64,000 bases of DNA. Origin: Antedon mediterranea (lineage: Eukaryota; Echinodermata; Crinoidea; Comatulida; Antedonidae). Within the stretch, counting starts at the first letter, position 1. Every line of letters starts with the position of its first letter. Shown piece after piece: positions 20,831-33,855 of this stretch. The translations under genes and the position numbers were made by a program. Below the pieces are notes generated by a model. That model was not told where the DNA came from and made no database searches. It saw only the letters and a list, made by a program, of their open reading frames with translations. The stretch spans positions 12,074,288 to 12,138,287 of the forward strand of contig NC_092676.1 in NCBI RefSeq assembly GCF_964355755.1, written 5' to 3'.

Positions 20831-21641
20831 TGTTTTGGTTTTTAGGTGTTCAATAGAATGGTTTCATCTCTTCAATTATAATAGGATCCGGATTTTTAGG
20901 CAGTCAGTAATGCAGTCATTCGCTCTTTCTTAACTATTGTCTAAACGCGGCAAATGATTAAATTATCAATTATATTAATGATTGTTAAAAAAATAAGAAT
21001 CTTCTATAAATAAATCAATAAATACAAGTTTAATGAACCCACAACTGACAAATTAACATGTATATAATGTACTAAGTAAAATTACTGATCACGAAATAAA
21101 CTACTGTATAGTATAAACAGCCTACTATATGTTGACAATTTGGTACAATTTACAATAACCAATGAAAGCTTTTATAAATACATACATTTTATACTTATTG
21201 TAAATTTTCTTCAATTTGTTTGAAATAAAAGATTATTTTTAACAGTTATGGTGTGGTGATATTAGTTTTATTAGAACTATTATATCTATTGGAGTAAGTT
21301 TCACTGTAACTGAGATTCCATTGGATCAAAACACAGAGCAGAGGAGACAATAAATTGCTATTATTATTCACACATAATTCTGTAACTCGTTGTACTGTAG
21401 TATAATTATGGTGTTTAGAACTGAAATTACGGGAGAATACATTGTTTGATGTCATCAAAATGAAACATAAAAGTATGTTTATTTTCGGAAAATAATTCAT
21501 CTCAACGATAACATAATTATTAAATAATATAATATAAATAATAATAATTAAATTTGGCACGTACAACTGAGAGGCGTAATATGTTGAAGTGATGAACTAT
21601 GCCAAAAAACAAATAAAAATCCTACCTTCCCAATTACTGGC
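20831..21641. other. Gene-free interval
   Basis: AT-rich, with no recognised gene. The minus-strand 106-codon frame at 21246-21566 shows no domain or family feature and is treated as chance. Confidence 0.45.
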
Positions 21642-21690
21642 CATAGCATGACCTCATAGCATGACCCCATAGCATGACCTCGCAGCATCC
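21642..21690. repeat. 13-bp minisatellite
   Basis: CATAGCATGACCT occurs three times in tandem (third base pairs vary CCT/CCC), followed by a decayed fourth copy CGCAGCATCC. It lies just left of the point where satellite-related sequence resumes. Confidence 0.8.
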
Positions 21691-21705
21691 GATAGGAAAA
21701 TTTTT

Positions 21706-22470
21706 AGGACAGCATATTACAGAATACACTGTATATGTTATATAATTTAATTATCTTAATAATTACATTAATACAAATTTGAAGAATTTTGGAAACGTTA
21801 ACCTGAGATGCGCTCTATTTTCAACACGATTAATTTTTACGAAAGAGATGAAAATCTGACTTTTTAAATTCAACTGGCCATATAATGACGTCATGAAATC
21901 AGATAGACAAAATGTGTATATGACTTCATATCTACAATTCAACAATTTCCATAAGTTTTAATCACGTGGGTCACTTTGTTAACTCATGTGTGAAAGAAAA
22001 TTGATTTGTCAAGAACATTAAAACGCATTAGCGCGATGCGCTCTATTAAATGGGATTAACTAATACAAAATAGAAAAAAATCTATCTTTAAAATTCGAGT
22101 GGCCATATGGTGACGCCAGAACATCCTTTAGGTAAAAATTGTACATTAATTGATATCTACAACTCATTAGCTTCTATAATACATTAAAAAAAATGGGTAA
22201 CCTGCCATCCTAACAAGCTAGAACTGAATCAAAATAGGTATATTTTTGCACAAGTTCCTATTATATTACCCATTCTTTAGCACACGATTTCAAAAATCAA
22301 TTGCAAAACACATTTTTCTACGCTTTGTACGAGCTGTGCGTACAAGTGCGTGCGCAAAACGCAAACAATTTAGACAATTTTGAAATGCTCAAAGTGACCT
22401 GAAATATACGCAAATTAAATAGAAATTAATTTGGCGCATTTTTAAATTTCACTCGTACAAGAAAAAAAAA
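21706..22470. repeat. Diverged satellite unit at the edge of block B
   Basis: Shares GATGCGCTCTATT, TGGCCATATAATGACGTCAT and the TTTTTGAAATGCTCAAA-type segment with the main array, but with much decay. It matches the equally diverged segment at about 23975-24560 better than the regular units; both carry TACAGAATACACTGTATATG. It starts mid-unit, so the array was broken or decayed here. Confidence 0.7.
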
Positions 22471-23636
22471 AAGAAAAAAATAAACGAATTTGATTCAGGT
22501 TTTCCGCAGTGCAAACGCCACGTGCACGTCATACGTTAGAATATTGCACACAGAAAAAACGATTATGCCATTGAAAAATTTTTAGTGCGCTCTCTAGTTT
22601 GCGTCACGTCTAAGTATATACAGTATACACTATATACTGTATACGTACTACATACAGTGCAGAATAGGTGAAAATAACTGACCAAAGTTTTTGACGCTTT
22701 TGAACATGATGACGTTATCACAATTTTAAAAATGGTAAATCATGTAAAAGATAATTGATTGACCTAGAAAATATAAAAAAATAGATGGAAATGGAATACG
22801 GATAAGTAGAGATGTGCTCTATTAAATGTGACGAGCTATGACGAAAGAGACAAAAATCCTATATTTTATATTCGGGTGGCCATACGATGACGTCATAATG
22901 TCCGGTTAGGCATATTAATGCATGATTCGATAAATACAACTCATCTACTTCTAGAATATGTAATTTAAAACAAGTTCACCACGTAGTTTAAAAATTATGA
23001 CTGTTTAAAAAAAGGCCTATTTTTGACGGATTTTTGAAGTTTTTCATCAAAAACGCGCGCAAAATATCCAATTCTACGTGCTGGTATGACGTGATTTTTT
23101 GTCGAAATTGATTGAAAATTGATAAATTTACTAGAAAAGGCTGAAAAAACAAAAATCAAGCAAAAAAAAGGATGTTTTTGCGCTACGTGCGCACGCGCGC
23201 GTTAAAAATTGCGCACACGTGGGAATTTTTGAAATGCTCAAAATGACATGAAACGCGTAGAAAGTTGATTAGAAATTGATTTTTCGCATTTTTAAATTTT
23301 AAACGCGCGTGCGCGCTTAACTTTCTGCGCAACCTGCAATTGTTAATCTATAAAAAGTTTGCGCTTGATATAACTTAAATTTTCACTAAGTTTTAATGCA
23401 AAATGACTTTTGGTTTTTATTCTATGATCAATCATTGAAATTCATAAAATCGCGCGTAACTTACGCTACGCGACTCGAAAATCAAAAAACAAAGTTTCTT
23501 GCACATCTACAGATATAGGTCAATCTTATGACAAAGTTATACAATCTTATGTTGGCCAGAATTAGAGATACACGTGCAACAAAATTCGTGGAAAGAAAGA
23601 AGAATATCGAAAAAAAAAAAAAAAAAAAAAAAAAAA

Positions 23637-23808
23637 GATCCTGACAATAACAAAGGGTTATCCGCCAAGTGCGGATAACCAAAAAAAAAAAAAAGATCCT
23701 GACAATAACAAGAGGTTATCCGCCAAGTGCGGATAACCAAAAAAAAAAAAAAAAAAAAAAAAAAGATCCTGACAATAACAAGAGGTTATCCGCCAAGTGC
23801 GGATAACC
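23637..23808 (+). repeat. Hairpin-module cluster, 3 copies
   Basis: Modules at 23637-23680 (variant CAAAGGG), 23695-23738 and 23765-23808 are separated by A-tracts of 14 and about 26 nt. All retain the full GGTTATCCGC/GCGGATAACC stem. Confidence 0.9.
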
Positions 23809-23815
23809 AACTAGA

Positions 23816-24560
23816 TTTGAACTCGTCACTTTGACGAGTTCGGGTTATCCGCGCAAACGCAACATGCACATACGTTTAAAATATATGAACGCCGATAATT
23901 ATTATGCCATCCTATGACATGAATTAAATATGTTTACAGTGCTGAATTGTACCTATTTTGTAGCATACATCATATTACAGTGTTTACAGAATACACTGTA
24001 TATGTTATATACAGTGAAGCATAGACGGAATTACGAGACCCATCTTTTAAATCTAATTATTAACACGATGACTTCATCAAATTGACATATAAAAACAACA
24101 ATTTTAGAAGATAATTATCTAATTAATTACATTAATACAAATTTGAAAAATTTTGGGCACGTAAAAGTGAGATGCGCTCTCGTTTAAACGCAATGAACTT
24201 TTACGCAAGAGGTGAAAATACGACTTTTTTTATTCAATTGGCCATATGATGACGTCACAACATCTGATTGGCAAAATGTTCACATGATTTCGTATCTACA
24301 ATCCAATAGCTTCCAGAAAACGTTTTAATCATGATTATCACTTTTTATTCAGACGAGCTATAACAGAGTAAAATTTACTGTAAAGATGAAAATAAATGAC
24401 CCACGTTATTTACATTTTTAGACATGATGCCGTCATAACAATTAACATATTTTTATCTCATGCGAAAGATAATTGATTGACGTAGACAATAATAAAATCT
24501 CGGGGGAAATGGAATTCGTATGAGCGAGATGCGCTTTGTTGAATGTGATGAGCAATAACG
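23816..24560. repeat. Diverged segment inside a satellite unit
   Basis: The stem region here is altered (ACTCGTCACTTTGACGAGT), and the following 700 bp is only loosely related to regular units. It carries TACAGAATACACTGTATATG as in 21706-22470. It makes the unit about 1.6 kb long and looks like an older subfamily preserved in the array. Confidence 0.7.
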
Positions 24561-25343
24561 AAATAGACAAAAATCCTATATTTTATATTCGAGTGGCCAT
24601 ATGATGACGTCACAATGTCCGGTTAGCCATTTTCATGCATGATTTGATATCTACAACTCATCTACTTCCAGAATCTGAAATTTTAAAAATGTTCACCACG
24701 GAGTTTAGAATCTATGACAGTTTAAAAAAAGGCATAATTTTGACAAATTTTTGAACTTTTTCATCAAAAATGCGCGCAAATTGTTTAATTCTACGTGCTC
24801 GTATGACGTGATTTTAAGTCGAAATTGATTTAAAATTGATCAATTTACTAGAAAAGGCTGAAAAAACAAAAATCAAGCAAAAAAAAGATGTTTTTGCGCT
24901 ATGTGCGCACGCGCGCGTAAAAAAATTGCGCACGCGTGGGAATTTTTGAAATGCTCAAAATGACATGAAACGCGTAGAAAGTTGATTAGAAATTGATTTT
25001 TCGCATTTTGAAATTTCAAACGCGCGTGCGCGCGTAACCTTTTGTGAAACATGCCATTTTTAATCCATAGAAAGTTTGCGCATGATATTACTTAAATTTA
25101 CACAAAGTTTCAATACAAAATGACTTTTGGTTTTTAATCTATGATCAATCATTGAAATTCATAAAATCGCGCGTAACTTACGCTGCGCAACTCTAAATTC
25201 ATTAAAAAAAGTTTCTTGCACATCTACAGCTACAGGGCAATCTTTTGACAAAGTTAAACAATTTTATGTTAACCAGAATTAGAGATATGCCACCAACAAA
25301 ATTCGGGGAAAGAAAGAAGAATAACATAGAAAAAAAAAAAAAA

Positions 25344-25412
25344 GATCCTGACAATAACAAGGGGTTATCCGCCAAGTGCGGATAACCAATTATCCGCCAA
25401 GTGCGGATAACC
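25344..25412 (+). repeat. Hairpin module plus a truncated copy
   Basis: One full module at 25344-25387 is followed directly by a half copy (25390-25412, TTATCCGCCAAGTGCGGATAACC) without the GATCCTGACAATAACAAG head and without a poly(A) spacer. Confidence 0.85.
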
Positions 25413-28400
25413 AACTAGATTTGAACTCGTCACTACGGACGAGTTAGGTTATCCGCAGTGCAAAGGCCACGTGCACGTCATACGTTAGAATATTGCGCGC
25501 AGAAAAACGATTAAGGCATTGCAACAATTTCAGTGCGCTCTCTATTTTTCGTCACGTCTGAGTATATACGGTATACACTATATACTGTATACGTACTACA
25601 TACAGTGCAGAATAGGTGAAAATAAGTGACCAAAGTTATTGACGCTTTTGGACATGATGATGTCATCACAATTTAAAAAATGGTAGATTATGCGAAAGAT
25701 AATTGATTGGCCTAGACAATATAACAAAATGGGGGGAAATGGAATACGGATAAGTGGAGATGCGCTCTATTAAATGTGATGAGCTATGCGAAAGAGACAA
25801 AAATCCTATATTTTATATTCGAGTGGCCATACGATGACGTCACAATGTCCGGTTAGCCATATCGAAGCATGCTTTGATATCTATAACTCATCTACTTCCA
25901 GAATCTGAAATTTTAAAAATTTTCACCTCGGAGTTTAGAATCTATGACTTTTTAAAAAAAGGCATAATTTTCACGAATTTTTGAACTTTTTCATCAAAAA
26001 CGCGCGCAAATTGTTCAATTCTACGTGCTTGTATGACGTGATTTGAAGTCGAAATTGATTGAAAATTGGTAAATTTACTAGAAAAGGCTGAAAAAACAAA
26101 AATCAAGCAAAAAGAAGAGGCTTCTGCGCTAAGTGCGCACGCGCGCGTAAAAAATTGCGCACGTGTGGGAATTTTTGAAATGCTCAAAATGACCTGAAAC
26201 GCGTAGAAAGTTGATTAGAAATTGATTTTACGCATTTTGAAATTTTAAACGCGCGTGCGCTCGTAACTTTATGTGAAACATGCCATTTTTAATCCATAGA
26301 AAGTTTGCGCATGATATGACTTAAATGTTCACCAAGTTTCAATACAAAATGACTTTTGGTTTTTAATCTATGATCAATCATTGAAATTCATAAAATCGCG
26401 CGTAACTTACGCTGCGCCACTCCAAAATTGTCCAAAATCTTGGCTGCACATCTACAGCTATAGCTCAATGTTATGAAAAATTTACACTATCTTATGGTAG
26501 CCAGAAGATAGAGATATGCTGCGGACAAAATTCGTGGAAAGAAAGAAGAATAAAGAAAAAAAAAACTAGATTTGAACTCGTCACTACGGACGAGTTAGGT
26601 TATCCGCATCGCAAAACCCACGCGCATGACACCTAAGTTAGAATATTGCGCGCAGAAAAACGATATTGCCATTGAAAAAATGTTAGTGAGCCCTCTATTT
26701 TGTGTCGCGTCTAAGTGTGTACGGTATACACTATATACTGTATACGTACTACATACAGTGCAGAATAGGTGAAAATAAGTGACCAAAGTTATTGACGCAT
26801 TTGAACATGATGACGTCATCACAATTTTAAAAATGGTAAATCATGCGAAAGATAATTGATTGATCTAGACAATATAAAAAAATTGAGTGAAATGGAATAC
26901 GGATAAGTGGAGATGCGCTCTATTAAATTTGACGAGCTATGACGAAAGAGAAAAAATCCTATATTTTATATTCGGGTGGCCATACGATGATGTCACAATG
27001 TCCGGTTAGCCATATCAATGCATGATTCGAGAAAAACAACTCATCTACTTCCAGAATATGTAATTTTAAAAAAGTTCACCACGTAGTTTAGAATTTATGA
27101 CTGTTTAAAAAAAGGTCTAATTTTGACGATTTTTTGAAGTTTTTCATCAAAAACACGCGCAAATTATCCAATTCTACGTGCTCGTGTGACGTGATTTTAA
27201 GTCGAAATTGATTGAAAATTCATAAATTTACTAGAAAAGGCTGAAAAAACAAAAATCAAGCAAAAAAAAGATGTTTTTGCGCTACGTGCGCACGCGCGCG
27301 TAAAAAAATTGCGCACGCGTGGGAATTTTTGAAATGCTCAAAATGACATGAAACGCATAGAAAGTTGATTAGAAATTGATTTTTCGCATTTTGAAATTTC
27401 AAACGCGCGTGCGCGCGTAACTTTTTGTGAAACATGCCATTTTTAATCCATAGAAAGTTTGCGCATGATCTCACTTAAATTTTCACAAAGTTTCAATACA
27501 AAACAACTTTTAGTTTTTATTCTATGATCAATCATTGAAATTCATGAAATCGCGCGTAACTTACGCTGCGCAACTCCAAAATCGTCCAAAAGCTTGGCTG
27601 CACATCTACAGCTATAGCTCAACCTTATGACAAAGTTATACAATCTTATGTTGGCCACAAGATAGAGATGTGCTGCGAACAAAATTCGGGGAAAGAAAGA
27701 AGAATAACATAGAAAAAAAAAAAAACTAGATTTGAACTCGTCACTACGGACGAGTTAGGTTATCCGCAGCGCAAAAGCCACGTGCACGTCGTACGTTAGA
27801 ATATTGCGCGCAGATAAACGATGATGCCATTGAAACAATTTCAGTTTTCTCTCTATTTTGCGCCACGTCTAAGTATATACGGTATACACTATATTATACT
27901 CTATACGTACTACATACAGTGCAGAATAGGTGAAAATAAGTGACCAACGTTATTGACGCTTTTGGACATGATGACGTCATCACAATTTTTAAACTAATGA
28001 ATCATGCGAAAGATAATTGATTGACTTAGACAATATAAAGAAATGGAGGGCAATGGAATACGGATAAGTGGAGATGCGCTCTATTAAATGTGATGAGCTA
28101 TGCGAAAGAGACAAAAATCCTATATTTTATATTTGAGTGGCCATAAATGACGTCACAATGTCCAGTTAGCTATATTGATGCATGATTCGATATCTACAAC
28201 TCATCAACTTCCAGAATTTGTAATTTTAAAAAAGTTCACCACGTAGTTTAGAATCTATGACTGTTTAAAAAAAGGCATAATTTTGACAAATTTTTGAACT
28301 TTTTCATCAAAAATGCGCGTAAATTGTTTAATTCTACGTGCTCGTATGACGTGATTTTAAGTCGAAATTGTTTGAAAGTTGTTAAAATTACTAGAGAAGG

Positions 28401-28882
28401 CTGAAAAAACAAAAATCAAGCCAAAAAAACATGTATTTGCGCTACGTGCGCACGCGCGCGTAAAAATATTGCGCACCCGTGGGAATTTTTGAAATGCTCA
28501 AAATGACATGAAACGCGTAGAAAGTTGATTAGAAATGAATTTTGCGCATTTTGAAATTTTGAACGCGCGTGCGCGCGTAACTTTATATAAAACATGCCAT
28601 TTTTAATCCATAGAAAGTTTGCGCATGATATAACTTAAATTTTCACCAAGTTTCAATAGAAAATGACTTTTCGTTTTCAATCTATGATCAATCATTGAAA
28701 TTCATAAAATCGCGCGTAACTTACGCTGCGCAACTCCGAATTTGTCCAAAAGCTTGGCTGCACATCTACAGCTATAGGTCAATCTTATGACAAAGTTATA
28801 CAATTTAATGTTGGCCAGAATTAGAGATACGCTGCGAACAAAATTCGTGGAAAGAAAGAAGAACATAGAAGAAAAAAAAAAA

Positions 28883-29049
28883 GATCCTGACAATAACAAG
28901 AGGTTATCCGCCAAGTGCGGATAACCAAAAAAAAAAAAAGATCCTGACAATAACAAGGGGTTATCCGCCAAGTGCGGATAACCAAAAAAAAAAAAAAAAA
29001 AAAAAGATCCTGACAATAACAAGGGGTTATCCGCCAAGTGCGGATAACC
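28883..29049 (+). repeat. Hairpin-module cluster, 3 copies
   Basis: Modules at 28883-28926 (AAGAGG), 28940-28983 and 29006-29049 (both AAGGGG), separated by A-tracts. Confidence 0.9.
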
Positions 29050-32000
29050 AACTAGACTTGAACTCGTCACTACGGACGAGTTAGGTTATCCGCAGCGCAA
29101 AGGCCACGTGCACGTCATACGTTAGAATATTGCGCGCAGACAAACGATTAAGGCATTGAAACAATTTCAGTGTGCTCTCTATTTTTCGTCACGTCTAAGT
29201 ATATACGGTATAACACTATATATTGTATACCTAATACATACAGTGCAGAATAGGTGAAAATAAGTGACCAAAGTTATTGACGCTTTTGAACATGATGACG
29301 TCATCACAATTTTTCAAATGGTGAATCGTGCGAAAGATAATTGATTGACCTAGACAACATAACAAAATGGGGGGAAATGGAATACGGATAAGTGGAGATG
29401 CGCTCTATTAAATGTGATGAGCTATGCGAAAGAGACAAAAATCCTATATTTTATATTCCAGTGGCCATACGATGACGTCACAATGTCCGGTTAGCCATAT
29501 GGATGCATGATTTGATATCTGCAACTCATCTACATTCAGAATATGTAATTTTAAAAAAGTTCACCACGTAGTTTAGAATCTATGACTGTTTAAAAAAAGG
29601 CATAATTTTGACAAATTTTTGAACTTGTTCATCAAAAATGCGCGTAAATTGTTTAATTCTACGTGCTCGTATGACGTGATTTTAAGTTGAAATTGTTTGA
29701 AAGTTGGTAAATTTGCTAAAAAAGACAGGAAAAACAAAAATCAAGCAAAAAAATTATGTTTTTGCGCTACGTGCGCACGCGCGCGTAAAAAAATTGCGCA
29801 CGCGTGGGAATTTTTCAAATGCTCAAAATGACATGAAACGCGTAGAAAGTTGATTAGAAATTAATTTTTCGCATTTTGAAATTTTAAACGCGCGTGCACG
29901 CGTAATTTTTGTAAAACATGCCATTTTTAATCCATAGAAAGTTTGCGCTTGATATGACTTAAATTTTCACAAAGTTTCAATACAAAATGACTTTTGGTTT
30001 TTAATCTATGATCAATCATTGAAATTCATAAAATCGCGCGTAACTTACGCTGCGCGACTCTAAAGTTAAAAAACGAAACGTCCTGCACATCTACATCTAG
30101 AGGTCAATCTTATGACAAAGTGACACAATCTTATATTGGCCAGAATTAGAGATACGCTGCGAACAAAATTCCGGGAAAGAAAGAAGAATAAGATAGAAAC
30201 TAGATTTGAACTCGTCACTATGGACGAGTTAGGTTATCCGCAGCGCAAAGGCCACGTGCACGTCATACGTTAAAATATTGCGCGCAGAAAAACGATTAAG
30301 TAATTGAAACAATTTCAGCGTGCTCTTTATTTTTCGTCACGTCTGAGTATATACGGTATACACTATATACTGTATACGTACTACATACAGTGCAGAATAG
30401 GTGAAAATAAGTGACCAAAGTTATTGACGCTTTTGAACATGATGACGTCATCACAATTTTTAAAATGGTGAATCGTGCGAAAGATAATTGATAGACCTAG
30501 ACAACATAAAAAAATGGGGGGAAATGGAATACAAATAAGTGGAGATGCGCTATATTAAATGTGACGAGCTACGAGGAAAGAGACAAAAATCCTATATTTT
30601 ATATTCGAGTAGCCATATGATGACGTCACAATGTCCAGTTAGCCATATTGATGCATGATTTGATATCTGCAACTCATCTACTACCAGAATATGTAATTAT
30701 AAAAAAGTTCACCACGTAGTTTAGAATTTATGACTGTTTAAAAAAAGGCATAATTTTGACTAATTTTTGAACTTTTTCATCAAAAATGCGCGTAAATTGT
30801 TTAATTCTACGTGCTCGTATGACGTGATTTTAAGTTGAAATTGTTTGAAAGTTGGTAAATTTTCTAAAAAAGACAGGAAAAACAAAAATCAAGCAAAAAA
30901 ATGATGTTTTTGCGCTACGTGCACACGTGCGCGTAAAAAAATTGCGCACGCGTGGGAATTTTTGAAATGCTCAAAATGACATGAAACGCGTAGAAAGTTG
31001 ACTAGATATTGATTTTTCGCAATTTGAAAATTTAAACGCGCGTGCGCGCGTAACTTTTTGTAAAACATGCCATTTTTAATCCATAGAAAGTTTGCGCATT
31101 ATATGACTTAAATGTTCACCAAGTTTCAATACAAAATGAATTTTAGTTTTTAATCTATGATCAATCATTGAAATTCATAAAATCGCGCGTAACTTACGCT
31201 GCACGACTCGAAATTCATAAAAAAAAGTTTCTTGCACATCTACAGCTACAGGGCAATCTTATGACAAAGTTATACAGTCATTTGTTAGCCAGAATTAGAG
31301 ATATGCTTGCAACAAAATTCATGGAAAGAAAGAAGAATATCGAAAAAAAAACTAGATTTGAACTCGTCACTACGGACGAGTTAGGTTATCCGCAGCGCAA
31401 AGGCCACGTGCACGTCATACGTTAAATTATTGCGCGCAGAAAAACGATTAAGTAATTGAAACAATTTCAGCGTGCTCTTTATTTTTCGTCACGTCTGAGT
31501 ATATACGGTATACACTATATACTGTATACGTACTACATACAGTGCAGAATAGGTGAAAATAAGTGACCAAAGTTATTGACGCTTTTGAACATGATGACGT
31601 CATCACAATTTTTAAAATGGTGAATCGTGCGAAAGATAATTGATAGACCTAGACAACATAAAAAATGGGGGGAAATGGAATACAAATAAGTGGAGATGCG
31701 CTATATTAAATGTGACGAGCTACGAGGAAAGAGACAAAAATCCTATATTTTATATTCGAGTGGCCATATGATGACGTCACAATGTCCGGTTAGCCATATT
31801 GATACATGATTTGATATCTGCAACTCATCTACTACCAGAATATGTAATTATAAAAAAGTTCACCACGTAGTTTAGAATTTATGACTGTTTAAAAAAAGGC
31901 ATAATTTTGACTAATTTTTGAACTTTTTCATCAAAAATGCGCGTAAATTGTTTAATTCTACGTGCTCGTATGACGTGATTTTAAGTTGAAATTGTTTGAA

Positions 32001-32519
32001 AGTTGGTAAATTTTCTAAAAAAGACAGGAAAAACAAAAATCAAGCAAAAAAATGATGTTTTTGCGCTACGTGCACACGTGCGCGTAAAAAAATTGCGCAC
32101 GCGTGGGAATTTTTGAAATGCTCAAAATGACATGAAACGCGTAGAAAGTTGACTAGATATTGATTTTTCGCAATTTGAAAATTTAAACGCGCGTGCGCGC
32201 GTAACTTTTTGTAAAACATGCCATTTTTAATCCATAGAAAGTTTGCGCATTATATGACTTAAATGTTCACCAAGTTTCAATACAAAATGAATTTTAGTTT
32301 TTAATCTATGATCAATCATTGAAATTCACAAAATCGCGCGTAACTTACGCTGCGCGACTCAAAATTCATAAAAAAAGTTTCTTGCACATCTACAGCTACA
32401 GGGCAATCTTATGACAAAGTTATACAGTCATTTGTTAGCCAGAATTAGAGATATGCTTGCAACAAAATTCATGGAAAGAAAGAAGAATATCGAAAAAAAA
32501 AAAAAAAAAAAAAAAAAAA

Positions 32520-32642
32520 GATCCTGACAATAACAAGAGGTTATCCGCCAAGTGCGGATAACCAAAAAAAAGAGAAAAAAAAAAAGAAAAAAAAAAAAGA
32601 TCCTGACAATAACAAGGGGTTATCCGCCAAGTGCGGATAACC
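32520..32642 (+). repeat. Hairpin-module cluster, 2 copies
   Basis: Modules at 32520-32563 and 32599-32642. The spacer is an A-tract broken by several G residues. Confidence 0.9.
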
Positions 32643-33811
32643 AACTAGATTTGAACTCGTCACTACGGACGAGTTAGGTTATCCGCAGAGCAAACGCCAC
32701 GTGCACGTCATACGTTAGGATATTGCGCAGAGAAAACCATTATGCCATTGAAAAAAATGTTAGTGAGCCCTCTATTTTGTGTCACGTCTAAGTATATACG
32801 GTATACGCTATACTGTATACGTACTACATACAGTTCAGAAAAGGTGAAAATAAGTGACCAAAGTTATTGACGCTTTTGCAAATGATGACGTCATAACAAT
32901 CTTAAAAATTGTTAACCATGCGAAAGATAATTGATTGACCTAGAAAATATAACAAAATGGGGAGAAATGGAATACGGATAAGTAGAGATGCGCTCTATTA
33001 AATGTGATGAGCTATGCGAAAGAGACAAAAATCCTATATTTTATATTCCAGTGGCCATACGATGACGTCACAATGTCCGGTTAGCCATATGGATGCATGA
33101 TTTGATATCTACAACTCATCTACATTTAGAATATGTAATTTTAAAAAAGTTCACCACGTAGTTTAGAATCTATGACTGTTTAAAAAAAGGCATAATTTTG
33201 ACAAATTTTTGAACTTTTTCATCAAAAATGCGCGTAAATTGTTTAATTCTACGTGCTCGTATGACGTGATTTTAAGTTGAAATTGTTTGAAAGTTGGTAA
33301 ATTTACTAAAAAAGACAGGAAAAACAAAAATCAAGCAAAAAAATGATGTTTTTGCGCTACGTGCGCACGCGCGCGTAAAAAAATTGCGCACGCGTGGGAA
33401 TTTTTCAAATGCTCAAAATGACATGAAACGCGTAGAAAGTTGATTAGAAATTGATTTTTCGCATTTTGAAATTTTAAACGCGCGTGCACGCGTAACTTTT
33501 TGTAAAACATGCCATTTTTAATCCATAGAAAGTTTGCGCTTGATATGACTTAAATTTTCACCAAGTTTCAATACAAAATGACTTTTGATTTTTAATCTAT
33601 GATCAATCATTGAAATTCATAAAATTGCGCGTAACTTACGCTGCGCGACTCTAAAGTTAAAAAACGAAACGTCCTGCACATCTACAGCTAGAGGTCAATC
33701 TTATGACAAAGTTACACAATCTTATATTGGCCAGAATTAGAGATACGCTGCGAACAAAATTCCGGGAAAGAAAGAAGAATAAGATAGAAAAAAAAAAAAA
33801 AGAAAAAAAAA

Positions 33812-33855
33812 GATCCTGACAATAACAAGGGGTTATCCGCCAAGTGCGGATAACC
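33812..33855 (+). repeat. Single hairpin module
   Basis: One full 44-bp module after an interrupted A-tract, with an intact 10-bp stem. Confidence 0.9.

Noticed and set aside
21246-21566. 106-codon minus-strand frame as a small gene
   Set aside because: Low-complexity AT-rich composition with no domain, no conserved context and no splice support.
23637-23808. CRISPR-like look of repeated 44-bp modules with variable spacers
   Set aside because: The spacers are poly(A), copy number is at most three, and the setting is eukaryotic satellite DNA with no Cas genes.
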